From: Domibacillus indicus
GTDB taxonomy: Bacteria > Bacillota > Bacilli > Bacillales > Domibacillaceae
Direction of reading: 5' to 3'
Length of the DNA stretch: 64,000 nucleotides
Assembly (NCBI RefSeq): GCF_023715895.1
Contig: NZ_JAMBOO010000007.1
Location: forward strand, 62,001 to 126,000
Numbering within the stretch: position 1 is the stretch's first letter; every line of letters starts with the position of its first letter. Positions 52,610-62,019 of the stretch are shown here, piece after piece. The position numbers and the translations under genes were made by a program. The notes beneath the pieces were generated by a model, which saw only the letters and a program-made list of their open reading frames with translations, was not told the origin of the DNA and ran no database searches.

Positions 52610-53896
52610 GTGCAAAAGAGATTGATTACCACAAATCAGTATGTACCAATTAAATTTTCAGGATTTGAAGAAGTTTCAAAAACAGCTGCCTTCTCATGGG
52701 CTGATATGCAGAAAAAATATGCACGAACAAAATATAGCTATGAAAGGAGTGTTTCATTCGTGAGGAACAAAAAAGAGCACCTTAATGAATGGTTCGTTCT
52801 GCAATCTCTCTTTAACCATAACGTTCCTTCCGAACTCATCAATTTATTGGATAATCTGGTGAAAGAGAATAAGATGGATAGCGCCAAACTATCCGATTTT
52901 AAGATTATGGGCAATGTGAAGAAGTTATACACGCAATTTATTAATCGTTTCAATAGAATTCCCAAAGTTTTTCCGGTAATCATCTCAGCAACAGAAGCAT
53001 TGAATGTTGATCTTGTCATTTCAAATTTTAACGTTAAAAGTATGAAATATGCTTTGACAATAGAAGAACTCGATATTCAATACCAAGTATTCATAAGCCT
53101 TGCTTTTGGCAATCAAGTTTACGATGTTGCAGCTAAACTAAGAAAATACGATAAAGATTTATATAATTTTGTCGGCGGTCTGCCTTCAATTCCGTTTCAA
53201 GATGAAACATTGAAGCAATGGATTGTTCGCCATGCAGGAACCACAGATAATCTAACGATTCACTCGGTGGCCAGGTTATGGGAGCAACCCGATTTTCCTA
53301 GAGATAAGTCAATGGCTGAAATGAAGGCTTATATCACCAAACACAGAGCAGTCACCGAATGGGAATTTGCCAAACAAAAATACCCTCAAATATTTGATCA
53401 ACCGTTTGAATGCAGGATCCAAAACACCCCCTATAAAAGGAAAGATGAACAAGTCCGAGTTCTAGATCCCAATGATAAAATGCAAATAATGCTGGGTGTA
53501 TTGACCGTTTGCTGCCAACGATTGGACGGTACGGGTGAAGCTTGCATGATCGAAGGGCTAATCAACCCGGATAGCGGATTTCTTGTATTTGAAAGAGGGT
53601 CTAAAGTTTTGGCACAATCATGGATCTGGCTTACTGAGGACCATACGTGTCTTGTGATGGATAATATCGAACTTGCGGATTGTAGAAAACCAGAAGATAT
53701 CCTTTCTCTTTTATTCGAGTGGGCGAACCAATCACCTTATCAAAACATTCAAATGGGTACGGGCTTTAACCGCGTAGAGATCGGATTGCCTGTGCAGGCA
53801 GAAGAAATGAAATGGTATCGGCAAATGTGGAAGTTCAAGTATACGGACGCTCATCAGCGAGTATGGATCAAAAAGAATGGGAAAATGTGTATCTAG
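52610..53896 (+). CDS. Unknown 428-residue protein, possibly 5'-truncated
   Basis: The frame opens after a stop and begins with GTG and no ribosome site, so the true 5' end may be lost or the start may be internal. N-terminal half is helical (SSELINLLDNLVKENKMD-like region, IEELDIQYQVFISLAFGNQVYDVAAKL). The C-terminal half has a compact beta-rich domain (CMIEGLINPDSGFLVFERGSKVLAQSWIWL, CLVMDNIELADCRKPEDIL) that could be acyltransferase-like. No family was recognised. Confidence 0.6.
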   Translation: MQKRLITTNQYVPIKFSGFEEVSKTAAFSWADMQKKYARTKYSYERSVSFVRNKKEHLNEWFVLQSLFNHNVPSELINLLDNLVKENKMDSAKLSDFKIMGNVKKLYTQFINRFNRIPKVFPVIISATEALNVDLVISNFNVKSMKYALTIEELDIQYQVFISLAFGNQVYDVAAKLRKYDKDLYNFVGGLPSIPFQDETLKQWIVRHAGTTDNLTIHSVARLWEQPDFPRDKSMAEMKAYITKHRAVTEWEFAKQKYPQIFDQPFECRIQNTPYKRKDEQVRVLDPNDKMQIMLGVLTVCCQRLDGTGEACMIEGLINPDSGFLVFERGSKVLAQSWIWLTEDHTCLVMDNIELADCRKPEDILSLLFEWANQSPYQNIQMGTGFNRVEIGLPVQAEEMKWYRQMWKFKYTDAHQRVWIKKNGKMCI

Positions 53897-54374
53897 TTCG
53901 AAGATTGACATTCCCGCAGCTAAAGTAGACTATCCTCCCCTTATTCTCTAATACTCTGATCAAACTCCCTTTTCTAAACCAAAACATCTGTTATGTTCAT
54001 ACATAAATAGAGGTTGATGTTTGTGAATTAAGAACGATTGTGTTCAGAAAAGACTCTTTTGGAATACACCCACCCGGTTCTCGGCAGGATATGGATGTTG
54101 ACTTTAATTTGCGTAGTTTTTAAGCGTTAATTTGTACAAAAGAAACATAAAAAGCTCATGATTATTCGAGTGATAATCATGAGCTCCTTTCATACTTGTT
54201 CTAATTTTTATTTGTACGTATGCACGAATTATTAATCAAAACTCTGTTGTTTTTTAAAATTGCTAAATAGTGGGTATTAAAATACTAACAGCAACAATAT
54301 TAAATTGCGCTTCCTTGATGGTCCTAAATAACGTAAAATGGATAACTATTTTACTTGTAAGGAGTAACTTTTTA
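53897..54374. other. Intergenic region with orphan hairpin
   Basis: 478 bp between the convergent unknown gene and a small membrane protein. The only structure seen is the strong hairpin at 54151-54190, 255 bp past the upstream stop. No coding frame of note. Confidence 0.4.
54151..54190. terminator. Strong bidirectional hairpin
   Basis: Arms AAAGCTCATGATTAT and ATAATCATGAGCT across a 6-7 base loop, then CCTTTC on the plus side and TTTTTATG on the minus side. It fits a terminator for the leftward gene at 54375-54629 (about 185 bp away) or for an unrecognised RNA. Confidence 0.6.
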
Positions 54375-54629
54375 TCAAGGATTTTGAAAACCAAATAAAG
54401 CGATCCATTGGATACATAAAATTAGTAAAAGGATAAAACTAGCCAATACAAGTACTAATTTCAATTTTTTGTTTTTCATTTTAAGCATTAATGATAAAAC
54501 AATACAAATAAAGATAACCAGAATACTGTTAGCGAGAAACCCTATTGTCACTCCGTCTGGCCTAGCAACCCATGTATAGATAGATAAGATTAATGCATAA
54601 ATTGTCGTTATTAAAGGCAGGAAGAGCAT
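54375..54629 (-). CDS. Small membrane protein of unknown function
   Basis: 84 residues from ATG at 54629, chosen because GAGGAG lies seven bases upstream; the longer frame from 54650 overlaps that site. Three hydrophobic segments (LPLITTIYALILSIYTWV, IGFLANSILVIFICIVLSLML, LVLVLASFILLLILCIQWIALF) with a basic loop MKNKKLK. No family recognised. Confidence 0.7.
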   Translation of the reverse strand: MLFLPLITTIYALILSIYTWVARPDGVTIGFLANSILVIFICIVLSLMLKMKNKKLKLVLVLASFILLLILCIQWIALFGFQNP

Positions 54630-54828
54630 GTAAAGTCTCCTCATTTCCATTTAAAACTATGTTTGATTATTTATATACACTATTAATTTGATGTAAAAAT
54701 ACACAATAGTTAAATAGGTCAATAATCCTGGTCAATATTAAGCTTTTTAAAAACCCTATTCACATAATTAGCCACACAACAGCAGATCATGTATGTAGCA
54801 TGCTCTTCTGATGAAAAACTTGACTAAC

Positions 54829-55242
54829 TTATTTAGAAACTGTCAAAAGAGGGATATCTCTCGTACCTTCAAAATCGCCGGTACATTGTTTCAAAACATA
54901 ATGATCGGAACCATTTTTTGTTTCAATTGCTATGTCTTCACAACTGTATTCCTCTATAAATTTCTTATCAACACTGCTGGAAATATGAATGTTGTTTTCT
55001 TTAGAAGTTAAGGTTGTTACCCCTCGCTGTCCTTCTACCCCGTACTCAATATAATTTACGGTATCTTCCTTTTTGAGTTTTGCACGTTTTATAAATGTAT
55101 CCAGAGCCTTTAAGTTCTGAATATCATTATGTTTATTCACTACCTCTTCAACATTGTTATTATGAGACTGAACATTACTGTCGTTAGAACAGCCTGCAAT
55201 GAAAAATAAGGAACATAAAACATTCATCATTCTCCTGTTCAT
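54829..55242 (-). CDS. Small lipoprotein (DUF4362-like)
   Basis: 137 residues from ATG at 55242 (AAGGAGG upstream). Lipobox IAGC near residue 18. Mature part has KHNDIQNLKALDTFIKRAKLKKEDTVNYIEYGVEGQRGV, the pattern of DUF4362 lipoproteins of Bacillus, and ends with two Cys that may bond (YSCED, LKQCTGDF). Extracytoplasmic; function unknown. Confidence 0.75.
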   Translation of the reverse strand: MNRRMMNVLCSLFFIAGCSNDSNVQSHNNNVEEVVNKHNDIQNLKALDTFIKRAKLKKEDTVNYIEYGVEGQRGVTTLTSKENNIHISSSVDKKFIEEYSCEDIAIETKNGSDHYVLKQCTGDFEGTRDIPLLTVSK

Positions 55243-55368
55243 AACCATCCTCCTTACTTGAAAAAGAAGCCCCCCCCCGTTATTCCGCCCAAAAAGCCAC
55301 TAAAAAATTCTGCCCTGTTGCTTTTATGGGCTGTTTTACATTCAGGAATCCAGCGCCTGGCTAAAAGA

Positions 55369-55779
55369 TTAGGATTCTTCATAGTGCTTCCATTCCTTGT
55401 CAGCACCTTCTTTAGAAAACCCGCCACTCTGCTTTACCTGGCCGCCTTCTACATAGTAGGTATACCCTTTGTCCAGTTCATTAAGAAAAATCACTTCTAT
55501 TCCTCCATGATTAAGAGAGACTCCTTCCTCTCTTCTAATAAACCACTGTTCGCCTGGATACTTCTCCCGCAGGTGTGTTTCTACCGCATCCATGTTTTCC
55601 ATGATCGTTCTTTTTTCTGCGTCTTTTTCCGCTATCAAATAGATGACTTCCATTGTACTCATAAAAAGGGCCAGCGCTAAAAACACGCTTCTTTTCCTCG
55701 AATAAAACAATGCGACAAGCGACAGAACCAAAATAGGCAGCACCATGAAAAAACAGGTTACAATTGCATTGGGTGACAC
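55369..55779 (-). CDS. Small membrane-anchored protein of unknown function
   Basis: 136 residues, GTG start after GGGGAGGGGGG. Two membrane helices at the N-terminus (AIVTCFFMVLPILVLSLVALFY, SVFLALALFMSTMEVIYLIA) and an extracytoplasmic or soluble domain with VETHLREKYPGEQWFIRREEGVSL. No family recognised. Confidence 0.7.
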   Translation of the reverse strand: MSPNAIVTCFFMVLPILVLSLVALFYSRKRSVFLALALFMSTMEVIYLIAEKDAEKRTIMENMDAVETHLREKYPGEQWFIRREEGVSLNHGGIEVIFLNELDKGYTYYVEGGQVKQSGGFSKEGADKEWKHYEES

Positions 55780-55849
55780 GGCATTCCCCCCTCCCCTTTA
55801 TACAGACATTAAAATACCAGCTATGTTCAAGAACTGCGAGTCCTTCTTC

Positions 55850-56281
55850 TTAATTCTTTTTTGTTAAAATAATCACTTCAGTTTTCTGCTGACGTCCTTC
55901 AAGCCAATCAAGCACCAATGTGACTTCCTCCGTTTCTGAAGTGATTGTTTTCGTGATCTTTTCATTCTTAAATGAAATTTCTCGTTGTTCATTGAAAGAA
56001 AGGTCTCCCCCGCTAAAACTTCCTCCATCGGACTCCAGCTTATATACAATATCTTTTATTTCTGCAAATGCAACATCTCTCGGTTTAAGGTATATATACG
56101 GCTCTATTCCCTTTACTTCCGGCTCTATTACTTTGCCTGTATAAACTTCTGCTTCCCAGTTTTCTCCCTGTCCCTTAAATAGGAGATTTTCATCGGCATT
56201 TTCATTTTCACCAGAAGCACAGGCAGCGAGGAAAGCAATGATTACCGCATATGCATACAAAGCAAATAAATGATTTCTCAA
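55850..56281 (-). CDS. Small lipoprotein of unknown function
   Basis: 143 residues. Signal with lipobox LAAC near residue 21. Mature part is beta-rich and acidic (EPYIYLKPRDVAFAEIKDIVYKLESDGGSFSGG) and ends TEVIILTKKN. No family recognised. It is one of three small exported or membrane proteins in a row on this strand, each with its own spacing. Confidence 0.75.
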   Translation of the reverse strand: MRNHLFALYAYAVIIAFLAACASGENENADENLLFKGQGENWEAEVYTGKVIEPEVKGIEPYIYLKPRDVAFAEIKDIVYKLESDGGSFSGGDLSFNEQREISFKNEKITKTITSETEEVTLVLDWLEGRQQKTEVIILTKKN

Positions 56282-56404
56282 CTTAAATACCTCATTTTAT
56301 TTTTTACCAATATTACCATAAATAACAAAACTTCAAATGTATATGCGCAGGGCATAAGAAAAATATTTTCCTGCAAAAGAAACAGCTGTTTGGCATTCTA
56401 AATA

Positions 56405-56443
56405 AAAAAGCTTTATAACAGATCTCTCTGTCATAAAGCTTTT
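56405..56443. terminator. Bidirectional terminator
   Basis: Stem AAAAGCTTTATaACAGA with TCTGTcATAAAGCTTTT, at the end of the sorbitol-linked gene set. Confidence 0.85.
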
Positions 56444-56466
56444 GCGAAGCAGAACGGTTTTCCTAT

Positions 56467-57123
56467 TTATTTATGAAGGAAGCGAATCAGCTCATCAAGA
56501 GACATTTCTTCCATAGAAGCGAGGCGATGATCCACTTCACAGAAAGACAAACCGCTCGTTACCTGATTCGGTATAATTACACAGCGCATCCCCGCTCTTT
56601 TTGCAGCAAGGGCCCCATTAGCGGAATCCTCAAACACAAGACACTCTTCCGGTTTTAAGCCGAGACATTCCGCTGCCTGCAAATAAAGCGCAGGGTCCGG
56701 TTTCACGTTTTCTACATCATCCGCTGTGCGAATACATTCAAAATGTTCAAGCAGGCCTAAATTTCCTAAATGAGTGGAAATCCACTTAGAATCAGAGCTT
56801 GACGCCAAACCAACTTTTAAGCCAAGCGCTTTAGCAGAAGCCAAATAGGCTTCTACGCCAGGTCGTGCCCTCTCAGAGGCGATTCTCTGATCAAATCGTT
56901 CTGTTCTCAGCTTTCTGAGTGCTTCATGATCAAGCTGCCTGTTCAGCTGGCCTTCCATAAAAACGAAAGGGTCAAAATCAGATTTGGTCCCGACTAATTC
57001 AGCCCATTTACTGAGCGGCAGATCGCACTCGTGCTCCTGAAAAATCTCCTGAAGCACTTCATATTCATGGAGCTCTGTATCCAAAATCAGCCCGTCGAAA
57101 TCAAAAATAACACCTTTAATCAT
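56467..57123 (-). CDS. HAD-IA phosphatase (beta-phosphoglucomutase-like)
   Basis: 218 residues. HAD motifs: nucleophile DFDGLILDTE, motif II GLASSSDSKW, Lys in VKPDPALY and motif IV VFEDSANGALAA. The cap domain is of the small helical type. Dephosphorylates a sugar phosphate or isomerises one. It lies about 65 bp downstream of the transaldolase gene, at the end of the sorbitol operon. Substrate unknown. Confidence 0.88.
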   Translation of the reverse strand: MIKGVIFDFDGLILDTELHEYEVLQEIFQEHECDLPLSKWAELVGTKSDFDPFVFMEGQLNRQLDHEALRKLRTERFDQRIASERARPGVEAYLASAKALGLKVGLASSSDSKWISTHLGNLGLLEHFECIRTADDVENVKPDPALYLQAAECLGLKPEECLVFEDSANGALAAKRAGMRCVIIPNQVTSGLSFCEVDHRLASMEEMSLDELIRFLHK

Positions 57124-57189
57124 GTTCTACACCCTTTCTCTTTAAAATCAAATGCCTATTTTTTGCCCTGCTTCAAATATATACCCTTC

Positions 57190-57701
57190 TTACTGAGTAT
57201 GGATGACACTATCACATGATTCACCATAAAACAGCTTCCAGTCCTCCTCAAACTGTTTGACATTTGATTCAGTGACTGGATGTTCTACTAACAATTTAAG
57301 AATCTCTGGTCCCGCTATCACACCATGTGCGCCTGCTAAACCTACTCCATGCACCTGCTGTGTGTTTTTAAAGCTGGCTGCCAGCACCTGGCAGGACAGC
57401 TGGCAGCCTTCAAATAATCCGACGATATCTCTTACCACCTGAACCCCGTCACCCGCCAGATTATCAATACGGTTGACATAAGGAGCGACAAAGTCAGCTC
57501 CGGCTTTTGCCGCTACGAGCGCCTGCATCGGCGTGTAGATAGCTGTGGCAAGTGTGCTTATTCCTTGCTGCTTTAATTGTTTGATTGCTTTGATGCCTTC
57601 TGCTGTTACAGGAATCTTTATAGAAAGGTTCCCGCCAATTTCTTCTTTTAAATAGACAGCTTCTTTCACCATTTCTTCAGCATGTCCCTCCAATACTTGA
57701 A
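57190..57701 (-). pseudogene. Transaldolase-like protein, C-terminal part (split by IS)
   Basis: 3' part of a Fsa/TalC-type transaldolase: VQVLEGHAEEMVKEAVYLKEE, the Schiff-base Lys in SIKIPVTAEGIKAIKQL, TAIYTPMQALVAAKAGADFVAPYVNRIDN and QVLAASFKNTQQV. Joining 59352 to 57701 gives ERMLF-VQVLEGH without change and a 227-residue protein, normal for the family. Disrupted, so very likely inactive. Confidence 0.92.
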
Positions 57702-59351
57702 CAAAAAATTAGCGCCGCATTCCCCTTCAAAATCTCCGATTTAGTGGGGGTTAGGCGCTAAGGTCTTTATTCTTCTTGTTCCTCTATCTTTTTATTATAC
57801 CGATTGCCGCTTCCTACTTATCATCATCATACTGATTCTCTTTTCGTTTTACAATTGATTTCCATTTTGATACGATCAACCTATCATAAGAATTAAAAAA
57901 TGGAAAGGAGGGTTTGGTCATGAAAGTTGCGAAGTCGCTGCTGCACAAAATTACAAACCAGACGGAAATCTTCAATGCTACGCTCGATATTTACAATGAC
58001 GCTTTGGCTTACGTGATTGAGGTCATTGACAAAGAATTTGATGATACCAAACGCCTGACAACAAAGTCGATTGTGCCGGCAGTGGAAAAATTGATTCACG
58101 CAACCAAATCAAACCCTCTCCCGAAATACAAAGAGTTTAACGAACGTTTTTACAAGTTTCCATCCTACTTCCGCAGAAGTGCTATTGCTTCTGCTTTTGG
58201 CAAGGTAAAGAGCTTCCGCTCTAACTATCAAAATTGGGAAAAAGAGCAAAAGTACGCTCTTTCCGAAGGAAAAAGATTTAAGAAACAGCCTCCGCGCCTG
58301 CAAGTGAAACATAAAGAGTTCCCCGTTTTTTATCGCAAAAACATGTTCAATAGAACATCTGATACGACTGCAAAAATTAAGGTATTCCATCAGAATGACT
58401 GGGTATGGATAGATATCGAATTTAAAGGGCAGGACCACTACAAACGCGGTGTCTGGGAATGGAAAGAACATAACCCTAAGCTGATTAAGCGGGGAAAGAA
58501 ATTCTTTCTTTCCATCAGTTATGAAAATAAAGTCACTTTAACGAAAACACCTATTCAAGAGCAAAAAGTGTGTGCGGTAGACCTTGGACTGACGAATTCT
58601 GCTGTTTGTTCGGTTATCGATGCAACAGGCACTGTCTTAGGACGGACGTTTATTGACCAGCCTAAAGAAAAAGACCGGCTGCAGACGTTAACGAACAAGC
58701 TTCGGAAAGCCCAGCGGGCAAGCGGCCGTATTCAGGCGCCGAATTTTTGGCGGCAGATCAATGGGTACCAGCAACATATTGTCCGCCACACAAGCCATGA
58801 AATTGTAAAATTCGCGGCGAAACATGGCTGTGACGTCATCGTATTCGAATACTTGGGCAGAATGAAAACCCCAAAAGGGTTCTATGGAGCCAGGAAACTT
58901 CGTTTCAAGCTTCACGGCTGGCGAAAAATAGGTATCCAGAACAAAGTAGAAGAAATGGCGCACTGCCTGGGCATGCGTATTTCCCGGATCAATCCGCGAA
59001 ACACCAGCGCCCTGGCGTTTGACGGCTCTGGAAAAGTGGAACGAAACTCGAAAAAAGACCTTGCCACATTTTCAACAGGCAAAGTCTATCATTCGGATTT
59101 GTCCGCTTCTTATAATATCGGAGCCCGTTATTTCATTCGAGCTTTTCAAAAAACCATTTCGGAAACGAAATGGTTGTCACTTCAGGCAAAAGTTCCTGAG
59201 CTGGCAATAAGGACATCTCAGACCTTGTCTTCGTTCATTAGTCTCCATCATGCACTCGGGCTTCCGGAGGAAGCTTAATCCGCTGATGTTGTACTGTATT
59301 CAAGATAAGGGATGCTCCATCAAAATCTTTGATTTAGGTGGAGAGGTTCAC
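57702..59351 (+). mobile_element. IS200/IS605-type element, TnpB only, copy 2
   Basis: 1650 bp, closely related to copy 1 (32534-34187). It follows TTGAA (57697-57701), starts CAAAAAATTAGCGCC and ends GAGAGGTTCAC, with no target duplication. Left-end hairpin TTAGCGCC/GGCGCTAA, right-end hairpin CTCCA...TGGAG at 59315-59343. Inserted opposite in orientation to the transaldolase gene it splits. Confidence 0.92.
57920..59278 (+). CDS. tnpB: TnpB-like RNA-guided nuclease without zinc ribbon, copy 2
   Basis: 452 residues from ATG at 57920 after AGGAGGG. RuvC residues Asp (CAVDLGLTNSAV), Glu (IVFEYLG) and Asp (YHSDLSASYNIGARY) are kept; no CxxC pairs. Differs from copy 1 mainly near residues 25-45 (YNDALAYVIEVIDKEFDDTKRL here), so the two are not a very recent duplication. 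The 73-nt right end follows the stop. Confidence 0.88.
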   Translation: MKVAKSLLHKITNQTEIFNATLDIYNDALAYVIEVIDKEFDDTKRLTTKSIVPAVEKLIHATKSNPLPKYKEFNERFYKFPSYFRRSAIASAFGKVKSFRSNYQNWEKEQKYALSEGKRFKKQPPRLQVKHKEFPVFYRKNMFNRTSDTTAKIKVFHQNDWVWIDIEFKGQDHYKRGVWEWKEHNPKLIKRGKKFFLSISYENKVTLTKTPIQEQKVCAVDLGLTNSAVCSVIDATGTVLGRTFIDQPKEKDRLQTLTNKLRKAQRASGRIQAPNFWRQINGYQQHIVRHTSHEIVKFAAKHGCDVIVFEYLGRMKTPKGFYGARKLRFKLHGWRKIGIQNKVEEMAHCLGMRISRINPRNTSALAFDGSGKVERNSKKDLATFSTGKVYHSDLSASYNIGARYFIRAFQKTISETKWLSLQAKVPELAIRTSQTLSSFISLHHALGLPEEA

Positions 59352-59523
59352 CAAAAAGCATCCTCTCTTTGCCAATGATCGATTGGATCTCTTTTAGCAG
59401 CGGAAGTAAAGGCTTTTTTTCTTTCGTAATAATAGTCGGGTTGGTTGTTACCCCATCAACCGGAAAACATTCGTTGAGTTCTTGGATGCTTTCTATATTT
59501 GCTGAATCAATAACGAGTAACAT
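59352..59523 (-). pseudogene. Transaldolase-like protein, N-terminal part (split by IS)
   Basis: 5' 57 codons and one base: MLLVIDSANIESIQELNECF, then VDGVTTNPTIITKEKK, typical of the first strands of Fsa/TalC transaldolases. ATG after AGAGGTG. Continues at 57701 once the element is removed. It follows the sorbitol-6-phosphate dehydrogenase gene by about 100 bp. Confidence 0.9.
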
Positions 59524-59548
59524 ATTTTCACCTCTTTTAACATAAAGA

Positions 59549-59568
59549 GAGTAACTTTTCAGTTACTC
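59549..59568 (-). terminator. Hairpin between sorbitol genes and transaldolase
   Basis: Perfect stem GAGTAAC/GTTACTC with a 6-base loop, followed on the minus strand by TCTTTATG. May lower transcription into the transaldolase gene. Confidence 0.5.
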
Positions 59569-59620
59569 CCATCATACACTGATTTACTTATTTTAGCAGT
59601 TAAATGCTTCATGGATAAAT

Positions 59621-60421
59621 TTATCCGCGTGATTTTCCTCCCGAAATATTCACCGTTGTGCCTGTTACATAGCTGGCACGATCCGAAGCCAGGTACGTAA
59701 CCAGTTCACCAATCTCATCCAGCTTTCCAGGGCGTCCAAGTGGAATGGCTTTACTGTAGTCTGTTCCAAGACCTTCTACTGTTACACCGCGTGTATACGC
59801 CAGCGCCTCATTGTAAGCATCTGTTGTTAAGCCTGTTTGCTCGTTAATTCCCGGGGCCACTCCTACGACACGAATATTAAATTTACCCAGCTCTTTCGCC
59901 CAGGAACGGGTAAAGCCATTGACAGCTCCTTTTGTAGCTGAATAAGCACTTTGTCCAGCTGAGCCTTCCATTCCTGCTTCTGAAGAAATATTAATAATAA
60001 CGCCTTTATTATTCTTCACCATGACTCTTGCGGCTGCCTGCGCACACAGATAAGGACCTTTTTGGTTGATAGCAACCATAAAATCAAAATCTTTTTCGTT
60101 TAACTCGTATTGTACCTTTTCTCCTCTGGCATCTACCAACAAGCGAGGCAGGTTGACGCCTGCATTATTGACCAAAATATCAACGGTTCCAAACAATTCC
60201 GTTGCTTTTGCCACCATACTTTCAACGCTTTCTTTATTCGTTACATCACATTGAATGTGATAAGTGCCATCTGCCTGCTCACCTGTCGTTACATTAATAT
60301 CAGAGATAATGACCTTCGCACCGTTGTTCACTAAATTTTCTGTAATTTTTGCGCCAATTCCAGAAGCACCTCCTGTCACAATTGCTACTTTGTTTTCTAA
60401 TTCAAGCCATGAATTACTCAT
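59621..60421 (-). CDS. srlD: Sorbitol-6-phosphate 2-dehydrogenase (SDR family)
   Basis: 266 residues from ATG at 60421 (GAGGAGG upstream). SDR motifs: TGGASGIG nucleotide site, NNAGVN, catalytic YSATK with upstream Ser in NISSEAG. Oxidises D-sorbitol 6-phosphate to fructose 6-phosphate with NAD. Last of the PTS genes, directly downstream of the IIA gene. Its product is the substrate type handled by the transaldolase next door. Confidence 0.9.
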   Translation of the reverse strand: MSNSWLELENKVAIVTGGASGIGAKITENLVNNGAKVIISDINVTTGEQADGTYHIQCDVTNKESVESMVAKATELFGTVDILVNNAGVNLPRLLVDARGEKVQYELNEKDFDFMVAINQKGPYLCAQAAARVMVKNNKGVIINISSEAGMEGSAGQSAYSATKGAVNGFTRSWAKELGKFNIRVVGVAPGINEQTGLTTDAYNEALAYTRGVTVEGLGTDYSKAIPLGRPGKLDEIGELVTYLASDRASYVTGTTVNISGGKSRG

Positions 60422-60563
60422 TTTATTTCCTCCTCTTTCTTTATAAACAGACACGTGTTCGTGATTTTTTATATTTTTTATCGTTCATCTTTTTAGAAGA
60501 TTTTTGCTGGGCATCGCCAGGAAAACCCTCATTTTGTGTTTATCTGTTAACCATTTAAATAAA

Positions 60564-60929
60564 TTATTTTTTTACAATTTGAATGGTTGTTCCTGCTGCA
60601 GGTACTTGGATATCTGATTCCTCAAGGTGCAATGTCCCTGGCAGATCCGCTGTTTCCGCGCCGTCAAATTTCAGTGTAATATGCCCAAGAGAACCTAAAT
60701 TCTTTTTCACTACATCTCCTACAGCTGTAATGATGTATGGCTGGCCACCCATTACGAAAGTATCTCCCTTTTCGATTTCATCGTTAATATCATTTACATC
60801 AATTAACAGGCAATAATCTGCTAATTCACTTGGCGCATTTGCTCCAAATAAAATGAACATTTTTTCTCCAAGAAAAGCCGCTACATCAGAGCCTAATCTG
60901 TTAATTTGAGTTTCATAAATTGTTTGCAT
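60564..60929 (-). CDS. srlB: PTS glucitol/sorbitol IIA component
   Basis: 121 residues, PTSIIA-gut family. IYETQINRLGSDVAAFLGEKMFILFGANAP at the start and LGSLGHITLKFDGAE with a conserved His later. Accepts phosphate from HPr and passes it to the IIB domain. ATG after GGAGG. Downstream of the IIBC gene in the same operon. Confidence 0.92.
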   Translation of the reverse strand: MQTIYETQINRLGSDVAAFLGEKMFILFGANAPSELADYCLLIDVNDINDEIEKGDTFVMGGQPYIITAVGDVVKKNLGSLGHITLKFDGAETADLPGTLHLEESDIQVPAAGTTIQIVKK

Positions 60930-60981
60930 ATAATACGCCTCCGTTTTTGATTATCTATGATGTTATAAAGATTCTACTTTT

Positions 60982-62007
60982 TTATTCATATAATCCAAAG
61001 CTTGCAAGCCAGGCAATAAATACGGTTGGAGCTCCGGTTAAGAAACGTCCATACAAGACAGATGGCACACCGACTTCAACCGTTTCCGTTTCTGCTTCTG
61101 CTAATCCTAATCCAACCGGCACAAAGTCAGCTGCAGCCTGGGAGTTGATCGCGAAAAGAGCCGGCAGTGCAAGATGCGGCGGAATGTTCCCTTTTCCAAT
61201 TTCCACGCCGATTAAAGTTCCAATTACCTGTGAAATAACAGCTCCTGGCCCTAAGAAAGGGGACAGCAATGGGAATGAGCAGATGAGTGATATTAATAGA
61301 AGACCAGGTAAAGAACCAGCATATGGTGATAAGTAGTTGGCAAACAAGTCACCAACGCCAGATGCCTTAATCACACCAATCAACATAGCGACAAATGCCA
61401 TAAACGGTAAAATCGTTTTAATGATCGTATCGATCGTGTCACGGCCGGCTTGATAAAAGACGTTGACAATGGAACCCATCGCCATACCAACCCTGGCTAT
61501 AAAGCCTTTAGGCTTTTGTTGTTCACTAATTTTCTTATCTGCGCTATACTTAGGTTTAGAAACATTTTTTTCAATTTGTCCGTTAGCAGAACTACTTTCC
61601 GATACAGAAGGTGTTGCAGCACCATCATGTAATTGAATGTTTTGCGGTTTTACACCCGAAACATAGATATCTTCGGTAATGTGTTTTGCTAACGGGCCGC
61701 TTTGTCCAGTTGGCATAATATTAATCGTCATAATTCTCTTTTGCGGGTACAGTCCGCAGCGGAGTGTTCCTCCACAGTCAATGATGACGCATGCCATTTC
61801 ATTTTCAGGTACACTTGTTTTAAAGCCATCTACTAACTCACACCCTGTCAGTTCAGCAATTCGATCCGCTATATCCGGCTTTGTTCCGCCTGTTACATAT
61901 ACCACTTTATTTTTTTCCTCTGTTGGTGTGATTATTAAAGGACCGCCAAACCCGCCTGGTCCTGCCTCAACAATAACTGAATTATACTTCGTTGCTGTTT
62001 GAGCCAT
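60982..62007 (-). CDS. srlE: PTS glucitol/sorbitol IIBC component
   Basis: 341 residues. N-terminal IIB domain ([33 protein letters not shown] holding the phospho-Cys candidate), a Ser/Lys-rich linker around 130-165, then a C-terminal membrane part of the IIC type ([41 protein letters not shown]). Phosphorylates sorbitol as it crosses the membrane. Starts at ATG after GGAGGG, 12 bp after the IIC2 gene. Confidence 0.93.
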   Translation of the reverse strand: MAQTATKYNSVIVEAGPGGFGGPLIITPTEEKNKVVYVTGGTKPDIADRIAELTGCELVDGFKTSVPENEMACVIIDCGGTLRCGLYPQKRIMTINIMPTGQSGPLAKHITEDIYVSGVKPQNIQLHDGAATPSVSESSSANGQIEKNVSKPKYSADKKISEQQKPKGFIARVGMAMGSIVNVFYQAGRDTIDTIIKTILPFMAFVAMLIGVIKASGVGDLFANYLSPYAGSLPGLLLISLICSFPLLSPFLGPGAVISQVIGTLIGVEIGKGNIPPHLALPALFAINSQAAADFVPVGLGLAEAETETVEVGVPSVLYGRFLTGAPTVFIAWLASFGLYE

Positions 62008-62019
62008 TGTTTTCCCTCC

